The translations under genes were made by a program, and so were the position numbers. From Brachynemurus nebulosus (lineage: Eukaryota; Arthropoda; Insecta; Neuroptera; Myrmeleontidae), in assembly GCA_035578155.1 (NCBI GenBank), contig JAPWDM010000001.1, positions 173,686,395 through 173,750,394 on the forward strand: 64,000 nt of DNA, read 5' to 3'. Shown here piece by piece: positions 1 to 12,921 of this stretch (position 1 is its first letter; each line of letters begins with the position of its first letter). The notes below the pieces were generated by a model. The model ran no database searches and was not told the origin of the DNA. It worked only from the letters and a program-made list of their open reading frames with translations.

Positions 1-329
1 AACAATATTGTCACAGTTTCAAAAATAAAAAGTGGTATTTTGCAAAGTAAAGTATTTTTATGTTATTTACAAATATGGAATACAATAAAGTAACGCTCAA
101 ATCTATTAACTTTGTAAGTATATATATTTTTATAAAATAATTTTTTCGTAATTATGATATATTTCATGAAAAATTTGTTACTAAAACTTGAAACACTTTT
201 CCTAGAAACTACTTTTTTTCGATTGGTGGGCAGTAGAGACGAAATTCTAATAAATCGATCGGGCTATAATTTTAATACGTTGTTCTACACACTAGTGGTT
301 ATCGTCCGAACTAGAATCATTTATTTTTA

Positions 330-545
330 CACGGAGAGAAAATTCCTATAAAAATTACTATGCTCATACTACAATCGACGTGTAACAGGCGAACATACCC
401 AATTTTTGTACGGTAAAATTATAAAAATTATAGTTATATTATTGTAATTTTTATAATTTTACCGTACAAAAGTTGGATATGTTCGCCTGTTACACGTCGA
501 TTGTAATATGAGCACAGTAATTTTTATAGGAATTTTCTCTCCGTG
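330..545. mobile_element. Foldback MITE, 216 bp, TA target
   Basis: The element is almost entirely palindromic. It starts CACGGAGAGAAAATTCC and ends with the reverse complement, with arms of about 100 bp. TA flanks both sides (328-329, 546-547). Copy B lacks it and keeps a single TA at the matching place (near 33730), so the boundaries are exact. It has no coding capacity. The TA duplication suggests mobilisation by a Tc1/mariner-type transposase. Related copies lie at 5700-5891 and 43455-43646, and a single end lies at 62005. Confidence 0.9.
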
Positions 546-1162
546 TAATAATAATTTCTTATTTTTCTTTCTTGATTTCCTATGAAAACAATCACAATTT
601 TTGGAATTTTTTTTTTTGAAAGTTCGCCATTTTATCATTTATTAATATAAATTTTTAATCCTAGTTCGGACGATAGAGAGAAATCTACAAAACATGAATA
701 TGGTTGATTTTTTCATTTTAGGTCATTACAAATGGACGTCTATTGCCCACCACCCACTCATGTTTTTTTGAGGAGTCCACTTTCACCCCAATAACACAAA
801 CAAAGCATTGTAAAATTAAGTAAGAAAAAATTTTTTCGTACAGTCTAAGACGCAAATAGAAACATATAAAAAACGTGAAAAAAATTGTATTTTATTTTGA
901 TACAGAAAAAAAATCCTGAAATAAGCTTAAAATTCTACGCATCACATAGGAATGCCGCTTTAAATTTAAAAAAGAATGTGGGCCATGTTGACATAAAAAT
1001 GTTAAAAAATAATATAACTTCCTTATTACTTATAAGAGTTACATGTAAACATGATTAACTTTACATTTTATGACAAACGCAACAAGCCAGAAATAAAAAT
1101 AAATTGTTAAAATTTTTTCATATGAAAAATAAAAATATAAAAATTCGACATAAAACAAAAAA
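546..1162. other. No recognisable feature
   Basis: AT-rich sequence with homopolymer T and A runs. I see no gene or element signature. The point near 1021-1026 is the empty site for the 2.8-kb foldback inserted in copy B. Confidence 0.6.
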
Positions 1163-2419
1163 ACGCCGTGAGCAGCGGAGCCCCATCACGGAAGTCGAAT
1201 TTTTCCTTTCATCTTCGGTATTGAATGTCTACAAGCGAAATGTAATTGAAAGTCCACAAGCGATTTGTCATTTTGGTGGTTTCAAAATTGATGATGAGTG
1301 TCCGGCTAATCGGGGTTTTAAAAAAAGGTTTTAAGTTTTTAAGGGCTGAATCGCAGTAAATTTCAATTTGATGCCGATAGCAGTTAGCAGGGAAAAAGCC
1401 AAAACAATTCCTACGAGGGCATTCCTACCCATGCTTATCCGCCAATTGCCTCTGTGTTTTAATTTTTTAATATTAAAAAAGGACCTTAAATAGGTATACT
1501 CGAAGGCCTTTATGAAGATATTTTTTCTTTCCAAAAAAATCCAAAATTTCCATTTTATAAATAAAAATCCAAAATTCTTAACTTATAAATAAACATTAAC
1601 TTAATAACATTTTTAAATATATGTAATGCATTGGTTATAAATGTAAGTACATTTTTTTAAAATTTTTAAAGTTACTATTCGCCTACTTGTCTTATAGTAT
1701 AAATAAAAAGCATTTTAAACATATTTAACAATACCATGGAATTCCGATGTAAAAATGGGAGAAGTGGGGGGAAAAGTAATGTGGAATCCCTAAAAGGCAC
1801 TAACTGGATACTCTAGACGTGTTAGAAAAAGGGCAAAAAATCAAGGAAATATTGGCATAAAAATCGTGGGAGTAAGGGTTAAAAGTTGAAACCTCCAAAA
1901 AACAGCGGCTGGCTATTAACTTAACCTGTACACAAAATTTCAGCCCTCTAGGTTTATTTGGGTGATCTGTGCGAGTGGTACAAACTTCGAAAACGTTAAA
2001 AAAGCGTGAAATTGTAGCTTAAAAACGGTGGGGGTGGGGATAAAATATTAAAACCCCCAAAAAGCAGACTCTAGGTACGAACTCTATCGACATACCAAAT
2101 TTCAACTTTCTCAGTTAATTCTGGGGGACTGTGGACGCGTTATATCCAGTAAAAATCATTTTTTCCCCCTCTACTCCGTCCAAATCATCCCAGGAAGCTG
2201 AATTTTGGATATGTTGCAGGTAATTGACCGAAACATTATTTCCAACTGGTTTGGAAAGCTTTATTACTTTGTTGCCCTCACCACCCCCCTAAAGGTTGGG
2301 TGGGACCCAAAATTTGACCCCACTTTGATAGTATGAGGTGCATCGAAAATGAGCCCCACTTACCAAATTTCAGCTCTTAACTTCCATAGGGGGGCCCTAC
2401 ACATAATAAGAAGTAGTGG

Positions 2420-2510
<91 letters not shown>

Positions 2511-2661
2511 CTTTTTTTTCAGACATTTTTTTCTACAGAATCGTGTTCTATGGGTCCGAAAACAGATAGCGCTCCTACTCCCGCCTCTCGCCTCCCGCCG
2601 TTCTTATCGTATAGGGTGTATAAGTCTAATTTTCTCAGTTGAAAAATTCGACTAAAAACGC
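1163..2661. repeat. Dispersed 1.5-kb repeat with 162-bp units and a TA microsatellite
   Basis: The repeat begins near a cgccgtgagcagcgg block and ends near attcgactaaaaacgc. Related copies lie at 18131-20190 and 37168-38839. Its middle holds degenerate units marked by the phrase CAAATTTCAGCCCTCTAGG, here at 1933, 2096 and 2364. A TA microsatellite spans about 2421-2495 and is followed by a T-rich tract. No protein is apparent. Terminal inverted repeats are not visible, so the class is unresolved. Confidence 0.8.
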
Positions 2662-2663
2662 AA

Positions 2664-3904
2664 TAAAATCTTAATGGTCTCTGACAACGAAGTTTTCCAA
2701 TTTTTTATACATTATTCATAAAACAAAATGAGAAAGGTTGACTGCTTCACATTCTTGAATGGCGAAATTCGAAATATTTATGTAAATAAAAAAAAATTTA
2801 GCTTATTTATAATACGTAAAATTTTTTTAATAAAAGATAATACCGGTACTAATATTGGTGGTGGCATAAATATTTGATGTAAGCTATGTCTTACCTTACA
2901 GGCTAAAAGACTTATACAAAATTTCGATTATTATTACGTTTTTATGTAAGATATTAAGTTCGACAAGAAATATACAATTTAATGACGAACAAGACGAAGA
3001 ACAAAAGATTATAAATAGTGTAACATAAGGTAGTTATTACAACGCAAAAAGAGAAAGGTATGTCTGCAAAAATTCGTATACCTCTGAACCCTTATGTGGT
3101 TGCTTCATCGAATACTATCTGTGCAATGTTAAAAGTAATGTATTTGTGAACTCAAAAAGTTTAGAATGTGCTATGCTGGGTATCAGAGTTCAGAAGGTTC
3201 ACTGACAATGCCGGAAAGAGAGATGTTATTACATCATGGTCTTCGACTCCATAAAGCTAGTCGTCCCCAAAGTAAAATTTTGAAAAATCTCAGAAAACTA
3301 CTAGTTACAAAGTAAGTGTATTTGGGGTGTCAATTAGGTGTAGTAATAAAAAATTAGGTGTTCTTTACGTTTTTTTGAAAACAGGAAAAACAATGTAGGG
3401 ACGATCAGGTTTACGTAAATTGTGCCGTAGATAAAAAGGATTTTTGGTAATTTAAAATATGGGGAATTAGGTGTAAATGGGATGTTCTTTGACCAAGCTG
3501 ATAAAAATCTTATAGGTAAAGTAAAAATTTTAAAATATGGGAGCGCTGTGAATAATGTTAGAAACGTTCTACACAGCTCTTCCACTGTTGGATTTTATAA
3601 ATATTTTATGTCAAAAGGGGGATTAGGTTATTTAGTTACATAATTAAAGGATAAAGGTTTGGAGAAGAATCACCAACAGTTACTGATATAAAATAAGTAT
3701 TTAGTTGCCACGTTTCAAAAACATTGAATTTTCATCATCAGGCAAGAATTTTTCTTTTAAAAAACTAAATACATAAAATAAATTATAAGAATATTACAAA
3801 ATTGGAATATATGCAAAATTTAGTATTTACATGTGTTCAGGATTGTCATAATTAAACACAAAATGATTACACATGAAATAAAAATTGATAAAAATTAGAA
3901 ATAA
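2664..3904. other. No recognisable feature
   Basis: AT-rich sequence that is nearly identical in copy B (38840-40082). A minus-strand frame of about 80 codons at 3334-3585 has no family resemblance I can identify, and I do not call it a gene. Confidence 0.5.
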
Positions 3905-4105
3905 TAAAAAATATTTTAAAAAACCGACTTCAAAAAGTAAAAAATAATGAAAGCATGTATTTTGAAGTCAGGCGGGGCGCATAGTATATGAAAGTGTAGA
4001 TCTTGAAGAGTTCACGAATTTTGAAAGAACATCCGATCGCAATTTTTTTTTATACTTTCATTATTTTTTACTTTTTGAAGTCGGTTTTTAAAATATTTTT
4101 TATTT
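3905..4105. mobile_element. Foldback MITE with ccgacttcaaaaag arms
   Basis: Inverted arms of about 45 bp read aaaccgacttcaaaaagt... on the left and ...actttttgaagtcggttt on the right. The central part is less symmetric and contains aggcggggcgcatag. The same element is at 40083-40283. Arms built around GAAGTCGGTTTTT are, from general recollection, common in insect genomes. No protein is encoded. Confidence 0.75.
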
Positions 4106-5377
4106 CATACCTTTCAGTGACAAGCATATCAGCCTACCCCATTGCAATTTTTAAATCTTTATAATGTATGTATGTATGTATGTATGTAACATATGTAATA
4201 ATAATTATTATTAATTAAAGTAAATAATTTTGAATATTATACAAATTTTAAAATTATCATATTCATTCATGAAGATGGTTAAGAAATTACTCAACCAATA
4301 TTAATAAAATTTTTATGGGACTATCTGGAGACTTTTATCTACTAACCAATAAAGAATGGCGCAAATTGGCTCAGAAATGTAGGAGAGATCCAGAGAAATC
4401 GGTATACTGTCGACGTTTGGAAATTGTCCCATGAAAGGTTCAAAATGGGTGGGGCGGACAGTCTGCGAAAGTGCATAGCCGTAGTCATATCTAATAAAGT
4501 AATAAATCAGGTATAAAAAAAATTGATTTGCTTATACAAAACAAAAATTATGATTTTATGAAAAAACATTTAGAGAAGCGAGCGTTGCCTTGCAATATTT
4601 TATGAGGAGACAATCAGTAAAAGAAAAATGTTACACAACATTTAATACTTTTTAATTAGATTTTAAATAATAAAATGCAATAAAATAAACTTGTTTTAAC
4701 TGCGTACATAAACAGATGATTGTAATGAAAATGATAAGTATATCATTAAATGATTATATACCTTAGTCCAATACTGTTTACACGTATTATGGGCGCAAGC
4801 TAAAAATAACTTTTTTTATCTACATCTGCATATATTTTTGTCTATCATATTAATAAATAGAAGTTTACTCACTCACTCATATAAAAACATAATTACTTGG
4901 TTTAGTTGGTATCTATGGAAATAATACAATTTGTGTTCTCCTCACTTCTGTTTTTGGAGGTCTTTTGAGCTTGCGCCCATAATATATAATTCGCACATAG
5001 AATAATTATATTAATTCCCCTTGTTTTATTCTGCGGAACTATTGAGAAGGATCACTGTATATAATATAGGAATTGAGGATGGAAATATTCGTAACAAAAA
5101 TTACGAAAATACATAAATACGAATGCTGAAAAATTTTGAATTATTCGTAATTTACGTAGGCGAATATTCTTTACAACTTTAATAAGTATACAGTCAAAAC
5201 GTTGCTTTTGTTATCTTTGAAAAATTTTTCATTATATATAAATTTTCTTTTATTTTAAACTTATTTTTAATAATAGAATTAAAAATGGAAAAGATGGGGA
5301 GAATGAGAAAATTGCCAATTCTTTTCAGTGACAATTTTACTAGGTTGGGGCATATGAAATGTCGGATTCTTACTTAC
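4106..5377. other. No gene seen; TATG microsatellite and Tc1 empty site
   Basis: A (TATG)n tract lies at about 4163-4188. It is the exact empty counterpart of the Tc1-like insertion in copy B. The remainder is AT-rich without recognisable coding sequence. Confidence 0.6.
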
Positions 5378-5488
5378 TCGCCCATATAGCGATGCCATAA
5401 CAACAAGAAGAGCGGAACCCAGAAAACGCAGAATCCAGAAGGAAATGTTCCAGACCTTTTGTCCGTATATACGTAGGTATGTTGGCAT
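5378..5488 (-). CDS. Candidate first coding exon, signal-anchor-like, unidentified
   Basis: The frame begins with ATG at 5488 and runs 37 codons. It ends exactly at a strong splice-donor match, CGA|GTAAGTA, in phase 0. The peptide has a short N-terminus with Lys and Arg (MPTYLRIYGQK) followed by a hydrophobic stretch at residues 15-34 (WILRF LGSALLVVMASL), so it resembles a signal peptide or signal anchor. Base composition is clearly richer in G+C than the flanks. The frame continues past the donor for 32 further codons without the same character. I do not recognise the protein and found no downstream exon. An identical copy lies at 43133-43243. It could also be a chance open frame. Confidence 0.3.
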
Positions 5489-5699
5489 CTAAATTAACGA
5501 ATAACTACTGGGGCTAGAGAAATGAAACTAGGTTCAAAATAATTTCACAAATGGGGCATTAATAGGAGCAAAATTTGAATAAATTTTGATCAGTGGTTTT
5601 CAAGTTACCGCCATTTATAGTTATCTTTTCGGGGAAATCGAAAATTTTTAGTTTCTTTCAATTTTCTCCGGATCTTGTTTATGAAAATCAATGAAGGTA

Positions 5700-5891
5700 C
5701 ACGGAGAGAAAATTCCTATAAAAATTACTGTGCTCAAACTACAATCGACGTGTAACAGGCAGGTAACTATAAATTATAGTTATATTATTGTAATTTTTAT
5801 AATTTTACCGTACAAAAATTGGATATGTTCGCCTGTTACACGTCGATTGTAGTATGAGCACAGTAATTTTTATAGGAATTTTATCTCCGTG
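5700..5891. mobile_element. Foldback MITE, 192 bp, TA target
   Basis: Same family as 330-545, with CACGGAGAGAAAATTCC ends and TA on each side (5698-5699, 5892-5893). The left arm has lost a segment after cgtgtaacaggc, so it is shorter than its relative. It is also present in copy B at 43455-43646, so this insertion predates the duplication. Confidence 0.88.
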
Positions 5892-8800
5892 TAGAGGAAC
5901 TAAGTGAAAGAGTTGTGTAACGCTGGTTTAAAAAGCTCCATCACCCTGGTGATAAAGGCTCACATTATAGCGGAGAAATGATATTCTAAGAAATCTCACT
6001 ATAAAGATAAATTTTAAGCGAAATCACTTACAAGTGGACTAAATGGGGATCAATTCGCTGCGAAAACAAGCCTTCTTTTCTGGAACCAATTAAATTAATA
6101 AAAATATGTTGAAAATTGAAAATGTGAAATGAAATTCGACGTTTTATATGCGTCAACCTAATAGAGAAAGTGATATTTATACAACAGAATAAAATTATTA
6201 AGATATAACCTTTCAAAACTGATTTTGTTGTTAATTGTATTTGTAAGTTATTTTATATTTTTTTAATTAAAAAATATAAACATTATACAAGAAGCATTGT
6301 CAGCTTATTTTGATTGCGAGTTAAAATTAAACAAAATGCAATTATTAAGACGACCTTTTGGCTAAAACCGTATTATCTCAAAACATTCTTAATTGTATAG
6401 CAAGTACTGGCATTGAGTTTAAAAATGGCAAACAGAGTACAGGGAAAAGAATAATTAACTTTTTGTAAATTTTTTAAAGGAAAAAAATTTCCGTGTTTAC
6501 AGTATTGTAATAGCCTGTTAGGGTCGGCGTGAATGCAATGCATAAAGTTCCATTTTTCAAAAGCCACACACAAGCGTTCTTAGACAACTAAAATTTTAGG
6601 GAGGTCAATAACTGTTTTGTCGATTTGTCCGTATTGTGATTTTCGAACACAGATAATATCCGCTCGTTCCGTTTCCGGTTTTTCTGCTTAAAAACTTTTT
6701 TCAACCCTTTGAATTGTAAATTGAAGTTTACACAACAGGTAAGTTGAAGCTGAACAGCATTTACTGAAGTTGAACAACATTCTATCTTCTAGTTATTATA
6801 ATTACAAAATATTATTGGCCACAAAAGTTTATTTACCTTCCTATGAATGGATTTTTTATGGAAGTAGTTTTCTCAACCACTTGTATCATGTCATGTCTTT
6901 TCAAGCCAAAAAATAACAGGTCATGAAAGTTCACTTACCTTCCTAGGTACGTAAATAATTAAGTCTACTATACATTTTTATTAAAATTGTATTTTCGGTG
7001 AATTTGATTGATTTATTTATTTTCTTTAATTTATTCATCATACTTTCGGTTGAAAAAATAACTTATCCATACTTGGCCGGTAAGCCATGTAGTCATTTTT
7101 ATGGTCACGGATGCTTAAGAATCCTTGATTTTTCACTTCGGATTCTCAAGCTGCATCCGAGGCTACAAAAATAACACTTTCGGTTCCCGTTAAATATTAA
7201 ACTATTAATAATATTTTCGTTACAATTATACAAGTTATTGTGGACCTAATTCTACCTTCTGGTGCATAATTACATTCGCACGATGATTTTTCATCCATAT
7301 AAACCACTTGCCCGCACTCAGTACATGTCGTGTTAGCTTATATACAAAAATTCGTCAAGTGGGTGTTTTTGACACGCACTAAGTAATGTCACCTCAGTGA
7401 AAGTGTTAATTTATGATTTTTTGGCTCGTTTTTTAAGTACAGTGAGAATACAGCCCTCTTGCGTTTATTCAAGATATGCATGTACAACTCTATAATTATT
7501 ATATTATATATTATTATTATTATTATTATTAATTTTTCCCCCACTATAATCACACAGCGAGATTAATATGTCATCCTTCGGTGACATAATACAGTAGAGC
7601 ACCAGTTTTATCAAGAAAAAGTAGTCTTCAAAAGTGGTGTTTGACAGAAGTGATGCTTTTTGAGCAGGGACGATTCAGAAATATTGTAAGATTATGTTTT
7701 GAATTAAAATTATGTTTTTTCTAAATATTAATAAAAGAAAAAAAGAAGTGAAGAATTAAAAATTATTTATCTTAGAAAATATATTTTCATTTGTCGTTTT
7801 ATTAATTTGCTTTGAAATGATTTTGTTTACATTTTACGTATGGTAAAAACCGCCACAGAACAGAATACATATACATAAACATTAAATCATACAGAATACA
7901 TATAGATAAACATATAGATAAACATTAACAATAATTAAAATCCACATTCCCAAGCTTTGAGGTCTGTTGTTGTTTGTCACTACCATTACCGGTATATTTA
8001 TTTGTTTCTTTTTATAAAATCATGCGTCATGATCTATTGCACATGTATGGATTTAATATTTATGTACTTGACACTTTTGATGCAACTATCCAAAAGTGAT
8101 GTTGACTAATTTGATGCTCTCAAAAAATTTCCAAAACTGATGTTTCCATTATCGGTGCTATACTGTATTTTCAACCCGATTGTAAAGTTGTTATTTGTCG
8201 TACACCATTTCTGCATATGAATTCACTTAACCATGAGTTTTTTTAATTGAATATTTGTGTTTTATTTCCAAACTTTTCATATCTGTAAATACGTTTGGAT
8301 CTTTTGTTCTAGATATACGCTCTGATATTTTGTTCAATAAATTTATTTTTTAACGTATTACGACAATAATCATCTTCAGATTTACATACATATGTTAGCA
8401 CAACATTGTGCTATTTTGGCTTATTCGTCATCCCATACTAAATCCATTATATCGTAAGCATGTAACAATGTAATTCTACGTATTTCGGTATAAACACTCA
8501 AAATAATGTCTGTTTCGTTTTTTTGTTAGCGGATGGTTATTAGATTCGTCAGAAAATGCTCCTTCTCAGTATCGTCTCTTGCACAGTGTTTTTTGGATGT
8601 GTTTCGACAAGTTATATCACTAAATGTAGATCGCTTCAATAAAGACAACAAATTGGATTGATTGTAGTATCAGTTGAATAACGAAAAATTTTATTTTGAT
8701 ATGATTTGAAGTGAAGGAAATTCACTAATTTGTTTTATATACGTTGGTATTTTATGTATACCTATCTAAGTACTTAAAATTATTGATTTTTTTTTTATTT

Positions 8801-9058
8801 TCTATACATATATTTTTCATATATTAAATAAGAAAAATAAGAAATCCATTCCATACATTCAACATTAGCATATTTTACGTTTACGCATGCACAGTAGCTA
8901 ATCAGTAGGTAGTTAAAATTATAACTGTTATCTTTCTATACCAGTTATTTTATAACAGTGAAAGATATATCGTTCATCTCTAATAGCTATCATTACTCTG
9001 AGTGTATTGAAATTTATAGGGGCTCATATTTACGATTTAATCTCCATAAATACTCTCA
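5892..9058. other. Long stretch without recognised gene
   Basis: AT-rich DNA, collinear with copy B. It includes an (ATT)n microsatellite near 7497-7532. I see no convincing exon, RNA gene or transposon end. The phrase attgtaatagcctgttagggt at about 6503 recurs at 12896. Confidence 0.5.
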
Positions 9059-9940
9059 AAATTTAAGCGAAATAAGACTAGTTGTAAATAAATAATAGTC
9101 GACATTTAATGGGATTTGACGGAAGCGCCATGGCTACTATCGCGATTGCGACGAAATTCGTAAGGGACCATCCAGACACCAAACCGCATAATTTCTAAAA
9201 ATTTCATTAAAAACGATCTACCTAATAGTTCTAAAGTTTTACCACTTGGTGAGATCTGTGGATAAACAGACGGACATACAGTGGGGCGGATAAAGAGATA
9301 TGAAACCAAAATTATTCAAGAATCGGTCTGTTTCGGATCAGTCAGGAAGAAGGGGTTGGACACATTAGAAAGGCGACCAGAGTTGGCTAAAGTAGCTTGA
9401 AAAGATTGTATTTCTTTTTTTTGCTCGTCACCTGTATTGCTTCCAAGACTACTAAAGTAGCGAAAGTATTGTCATCACTTTTGAAAAATAAAAAATTTTT
9501 TCTCTCCAAAATAAAATTCTTTACGCACATTTTACGTTTTAAAGCTTCCTGAACAATTTTGGTTTGGTGTTTGTCCGTCCATCCATCTGTCTGTCCGTCC
9601 GTGTATCGCCAGTTTGCACCAAGTGGCATAACTTCTGTGCTATTCGATTGTTTTTAATAAAAGTTTCAGAAATTATGCAGTTTGGTTCCTAGATGGTCCC
9701 CTATGCATTTAATCGAAATCGGAGTAACGGTAGCTACGCTACAAGTGCACCAAGTGGCATACTTTCTGAATTATTCAATTCTTTTTTATGAAATGGTCAG
9801 AAATTATGCGGTGTGGTTCCTAGATGGTCCCCTACAAATTTCATTGCATTCGAAGTAATAGTATCCACGGCGCTATTACCATGAAATCCCATTAAGTGTC
9901 AATATCTTATTTATTGCTAATCCCACTTCGCTCAAATTTT
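9059..9940. repeat. Imperfect inverted-repeat element with tandemly repeated right arm
   Basis: The left arm (about 9059-9230) matches the reverse complement of about 9770-9940 around the phrases taatgggattt and ggtcccct. The right arm is preceded by a degenerate direct repeat of itself (about 9612-9745), marked by caccaagtggcat and cctagatggtcccct. Between them is a run of tccgtcc/tctgtc triplets of the type frequent in insect dispersed repeats. Copy B keeps only the left part (46830-47200). Open frames here are translations of the repeat. Confidence 0.65.
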
Positions 9941-10161
9941 TAAAGTGTTTTGGGGGTTAGTTTCTAAAATATTTTTGCTATTATTTTATAATTTAGCCTT
10001 TAAGTATTTTGAGTTACAACAATTTTCTATGAACTTTAAGGCGAAAATATAATTTCACGGTAGGCATATATATGTGGTAAAATACTGTTTTAGGGTCTTT
10101 AAGAGTACGAGGAAGATGTGTGCCACACCCCATTGGCAGCGTATTTTTGTATTGTGTTTAA

Positions 10162-11062
10162 GGGGGGGGGGGTAAGGTTTTTAAACTTTTTTTTTTGCAT
10201 TTTTTTTTTAAATTTTTTTTCTGAATGTACAACATGTCGAGCGTGTTGTGTCAAAATTTCAAGTAAATCCGAGAAAAACTAATGAAGATACAGCGTTTCA
10301 AGCGACCGGCCCTCATGCTCGATTTTTATACCTGCCTGGTAGCTGCCCGACGCGCCTACCTGGTAAGTATAAAATTTACTTTAATTTTATACTTACAAAT
10401 CTTATACAAAACAAATACTTACTATAATTACCCGCGTAAGTATAGTTACTTACTATAATTACCCGCGTAACTTAGTTTTTTGTTTTTGAGTATAAAAAAC
10501 TTTACATCCATTTTCTCGCAAACAACATTTTTGAAGTTGGTGAACCTCATAACTCAAAATCTACTTCAACAATTTTGTTGAAATTTTGTACACTGTTTCT
10601 ACACATAAATCAACAGGTAATCAGGTCGAGTTTTTTTTTTTTGCTATTTTTTTTTAGTTTATAATAACAAATTAACCGAAATTTTAAGCAAAAATTGCGT
10701 TTTTCACTTCAAAATGCTGCCAAAAATAAAAAAATCGAAAAAATACAAAAGACTCTTCCTGACTCCCTAGGGAAACATATCGTCTTTTAAACGCATTTCG
10801 ATTTTTTTGTCTCGGATGATCCGGTACCAAGTTATGATGTTCACCACAAAACAACTTTTTTTCGAGGCGCCTCCGGAAATTCGCTGTCACGGACTTATTT
10901 ATCGATATTTGTAATTGATAATTTTTTCATAGATACTTCAGATGTTATACTATAACGTGTATATGAAATAAATAGGCCAACATTATTCATATCTCCAAAA
11001 AAAAAAATCATGAAAATATGCCTTTTTTTCGCTTTTAAAACCTTACCCCCCCCCCCCCCCCC
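10162..11062. mobile_element. 901-bp TTAA-flanked element with G/C homopolymer ends
   Basis: TTAA at 10158-10161 and 11063-11066 flanks sequence that starts with a G run then TAAGGTTTT and ends AAAACCTTA then a C run. Copy B has the uninterrupted site with one TTAA (47231-47234), which proves insertion and gives exact borders. Inverted ends extend about 25 bp. No transposase is visible. TTAA targets are typical of piggyBac and also of Kolobok elements; the ends do not decide between them. Confidence 0.88.
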
Positions 11063-11066
11063 TTAA

Positions 11067-11120
11067 AGGACCCAGCATTATAGGCCGCCCCGGGCCTCTG
11101 AATGAGTTAGTCAGCCACTG
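11067..11120 (-). mobile_element. hAT-type terminus
   Basis: Read on the minus strand this begins CAGTGGCTGACTAACTC and continues into GGCCCGGGGCGGCC, a form typical of hAT transposon ends. It is also present in copy B (47235-47288, CAGTGACGG...). No matching opposite end or 8-bp target duplication was found, so it appears to be one end of a truncated element. Confidence 0.5.
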
Positions 11121-12589
11121 ACCATGCTACTTCTTATGTTAAAGTTATTTGAAATTATTCTGTCACAATGTAAGTGTGTTACGTACAATCTTACGTAAGT
11201 AGATATGTAGCTAGTGTAACAGAATAACGAAAATGATCAAGATAATATTCTATAGACTTATTAGATTACGTGTTGTAGCTAAGTAAAATGATATTCGAAC
11301 ATAATGTGTAGAATATTTGCAAACTCCCCCTTCTATACACATAATATGTGAATCTTATTTAATATCATCGTCTTATGTTTACCGATACGTGCTAATATTA
11401 CCATATGAAGTACAAGAAAATTAATTATCAATATATCTGGAATTAAATTAATTTTAACTTTGAAGTATTATGTCAATACCGATAAGCAGCATATAGCAAT
11501 TTAAATTTAGTAATAAATTCATAAGAGAATTCAAGTAAAATCATTCGATTAATTATTTTTTGTCTACCATTTTGAAACATAGTCGCAGTTGTGTTTAACA
11601 AACGTATTTTTAAGATTTATTACAATATTTCAACACTTATAGCATATCGGCATGCGTTACGATATTTACTGTTTAGTTATTTCGTTAAGGTATCATCACA
11701 GTATGACCGGCCGAAAAATAGTCAATTTTCGCAATTTTTTTTCGGATGGATAGGATGGGGGAATGGGGATGAATTTTTTTTTACGATTAATACCACTATT
11801 TAACAATATAAAAATATTTTATTTATTCATTTTTATTTATTTTTTTTATCATTATTATAATTTTTTGAAAAAAGTGTCTTTAAAAAAGGACGGTTATTGG
11901 TGCCTACGATTGCGGCCGCAGTTTTCATTTGAAAAAAGAAATCAAATAGATTATCAATCTGTAGCCCTGTAGGTAGGTAGGTTTTTTTTTTAAATTTGAA
12001 AAAATAGCGGCGGTTAGAATAAAATGTACAAAATTTAGGCTTTTTTTCAACAGTTTTCCGTGTGAAAATATAGGAAGATTTAAAAAAAGCTTCCATAGGT
12101 ACATGAAGAATGGAATAAACAATACTTTGCCAAAATTTCAAAATTATAGCTTGGAAACTCTCCTTCTGAGAATGGATACCGTTTTTAAAGAGGAAAATTC
12201 GAGACAAATGCGTTTAAAGTTTGTCTTGAAATTGTTTCAAATCATTGTTTTAAAAACAATGTGATACTGTGTGGTGATAACAATTGATCTTATATATTCA
12301 CTGGTTGTGGAAAGACTGAATGTAAAGTGCGGTATAACGTCCCGCCAAAAGACTACTATCGATCCACAGAATTTTGTATTTAGATTGAATCAATTGATCC
12401 GTGGTAGTAGCGACCGTAATAATTCGAATTTCAATTTGAAATTTTGAGAGAGCATTCATAATTGTGTGTACTTTAAGATACTTCTGCACTGTGATGGTAC
12501 CTTAATTAACAATAGAAGCTGATAGAATTATTTTTTAATTAAACTTTTGATTCAGTTCTTTTTTTTTGTTATTTTTTTGAATATAAAAA
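11121..12589. other. No recognised gene
   Basis: AT-rich, collinear with copy B apart from small indels. TTAA at 11139-11142 is the empty site of the 694-bp foldback present in copy B. A minus-strand frame at 12298-12489 has near-normal amino-acid composition and is kept in copy B (49225-49416), but it has no ATG start and no known relative. Confidence 0.5.
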
Positions 12590-12745
12590 CTTGGTAACAA
12601 TAACTAATTTTTTACAAGAACAAAAACCATGTTCCTGGCATCCGACGTGTCTGGCTGACGAACTCATCCAAGGGTTTGGGACTTTCAATGTTTTCACCAA
12701 ATTTCGTAAGAATTGGATACTTCGTTCGAGAATTATCGCGCGGAT

Positions 12746-12806
<61 letters not shown>

Positions 12807-12843
12807 TATATATAATATATATATATATAATATATATATATAT

Positions 12844-12884
<41 letters not shown>

Positions 12885-12921
12885 GTATATACATATATTG
12901 TAATAGCCTGTTAGGGTATAC

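Noticed and set aside
2349..2655. Open frames of about 80-100 codons rich in alternating Ile-Tyr, also near 12591-13075, 19777-20112, 38530-38833 and 50000-50257
   Set aside because: They are translations of TA microsatellites and the adjacent repeat and do not represent proteins.
9284..9310. cagtggggcggataaag as a left hAT end partnering the terminus at 11067-11120
   Set aside because: The 8-bp flanks do not match in either copy, and the phrase is part of the tccgtcc-type repeat.
10684..10890. 68-codon minus-strand open frame inside the TTAA element
   Set aside because: No coding character, overlaps degenerate repeat phrases, and the element is non-coding throughout.
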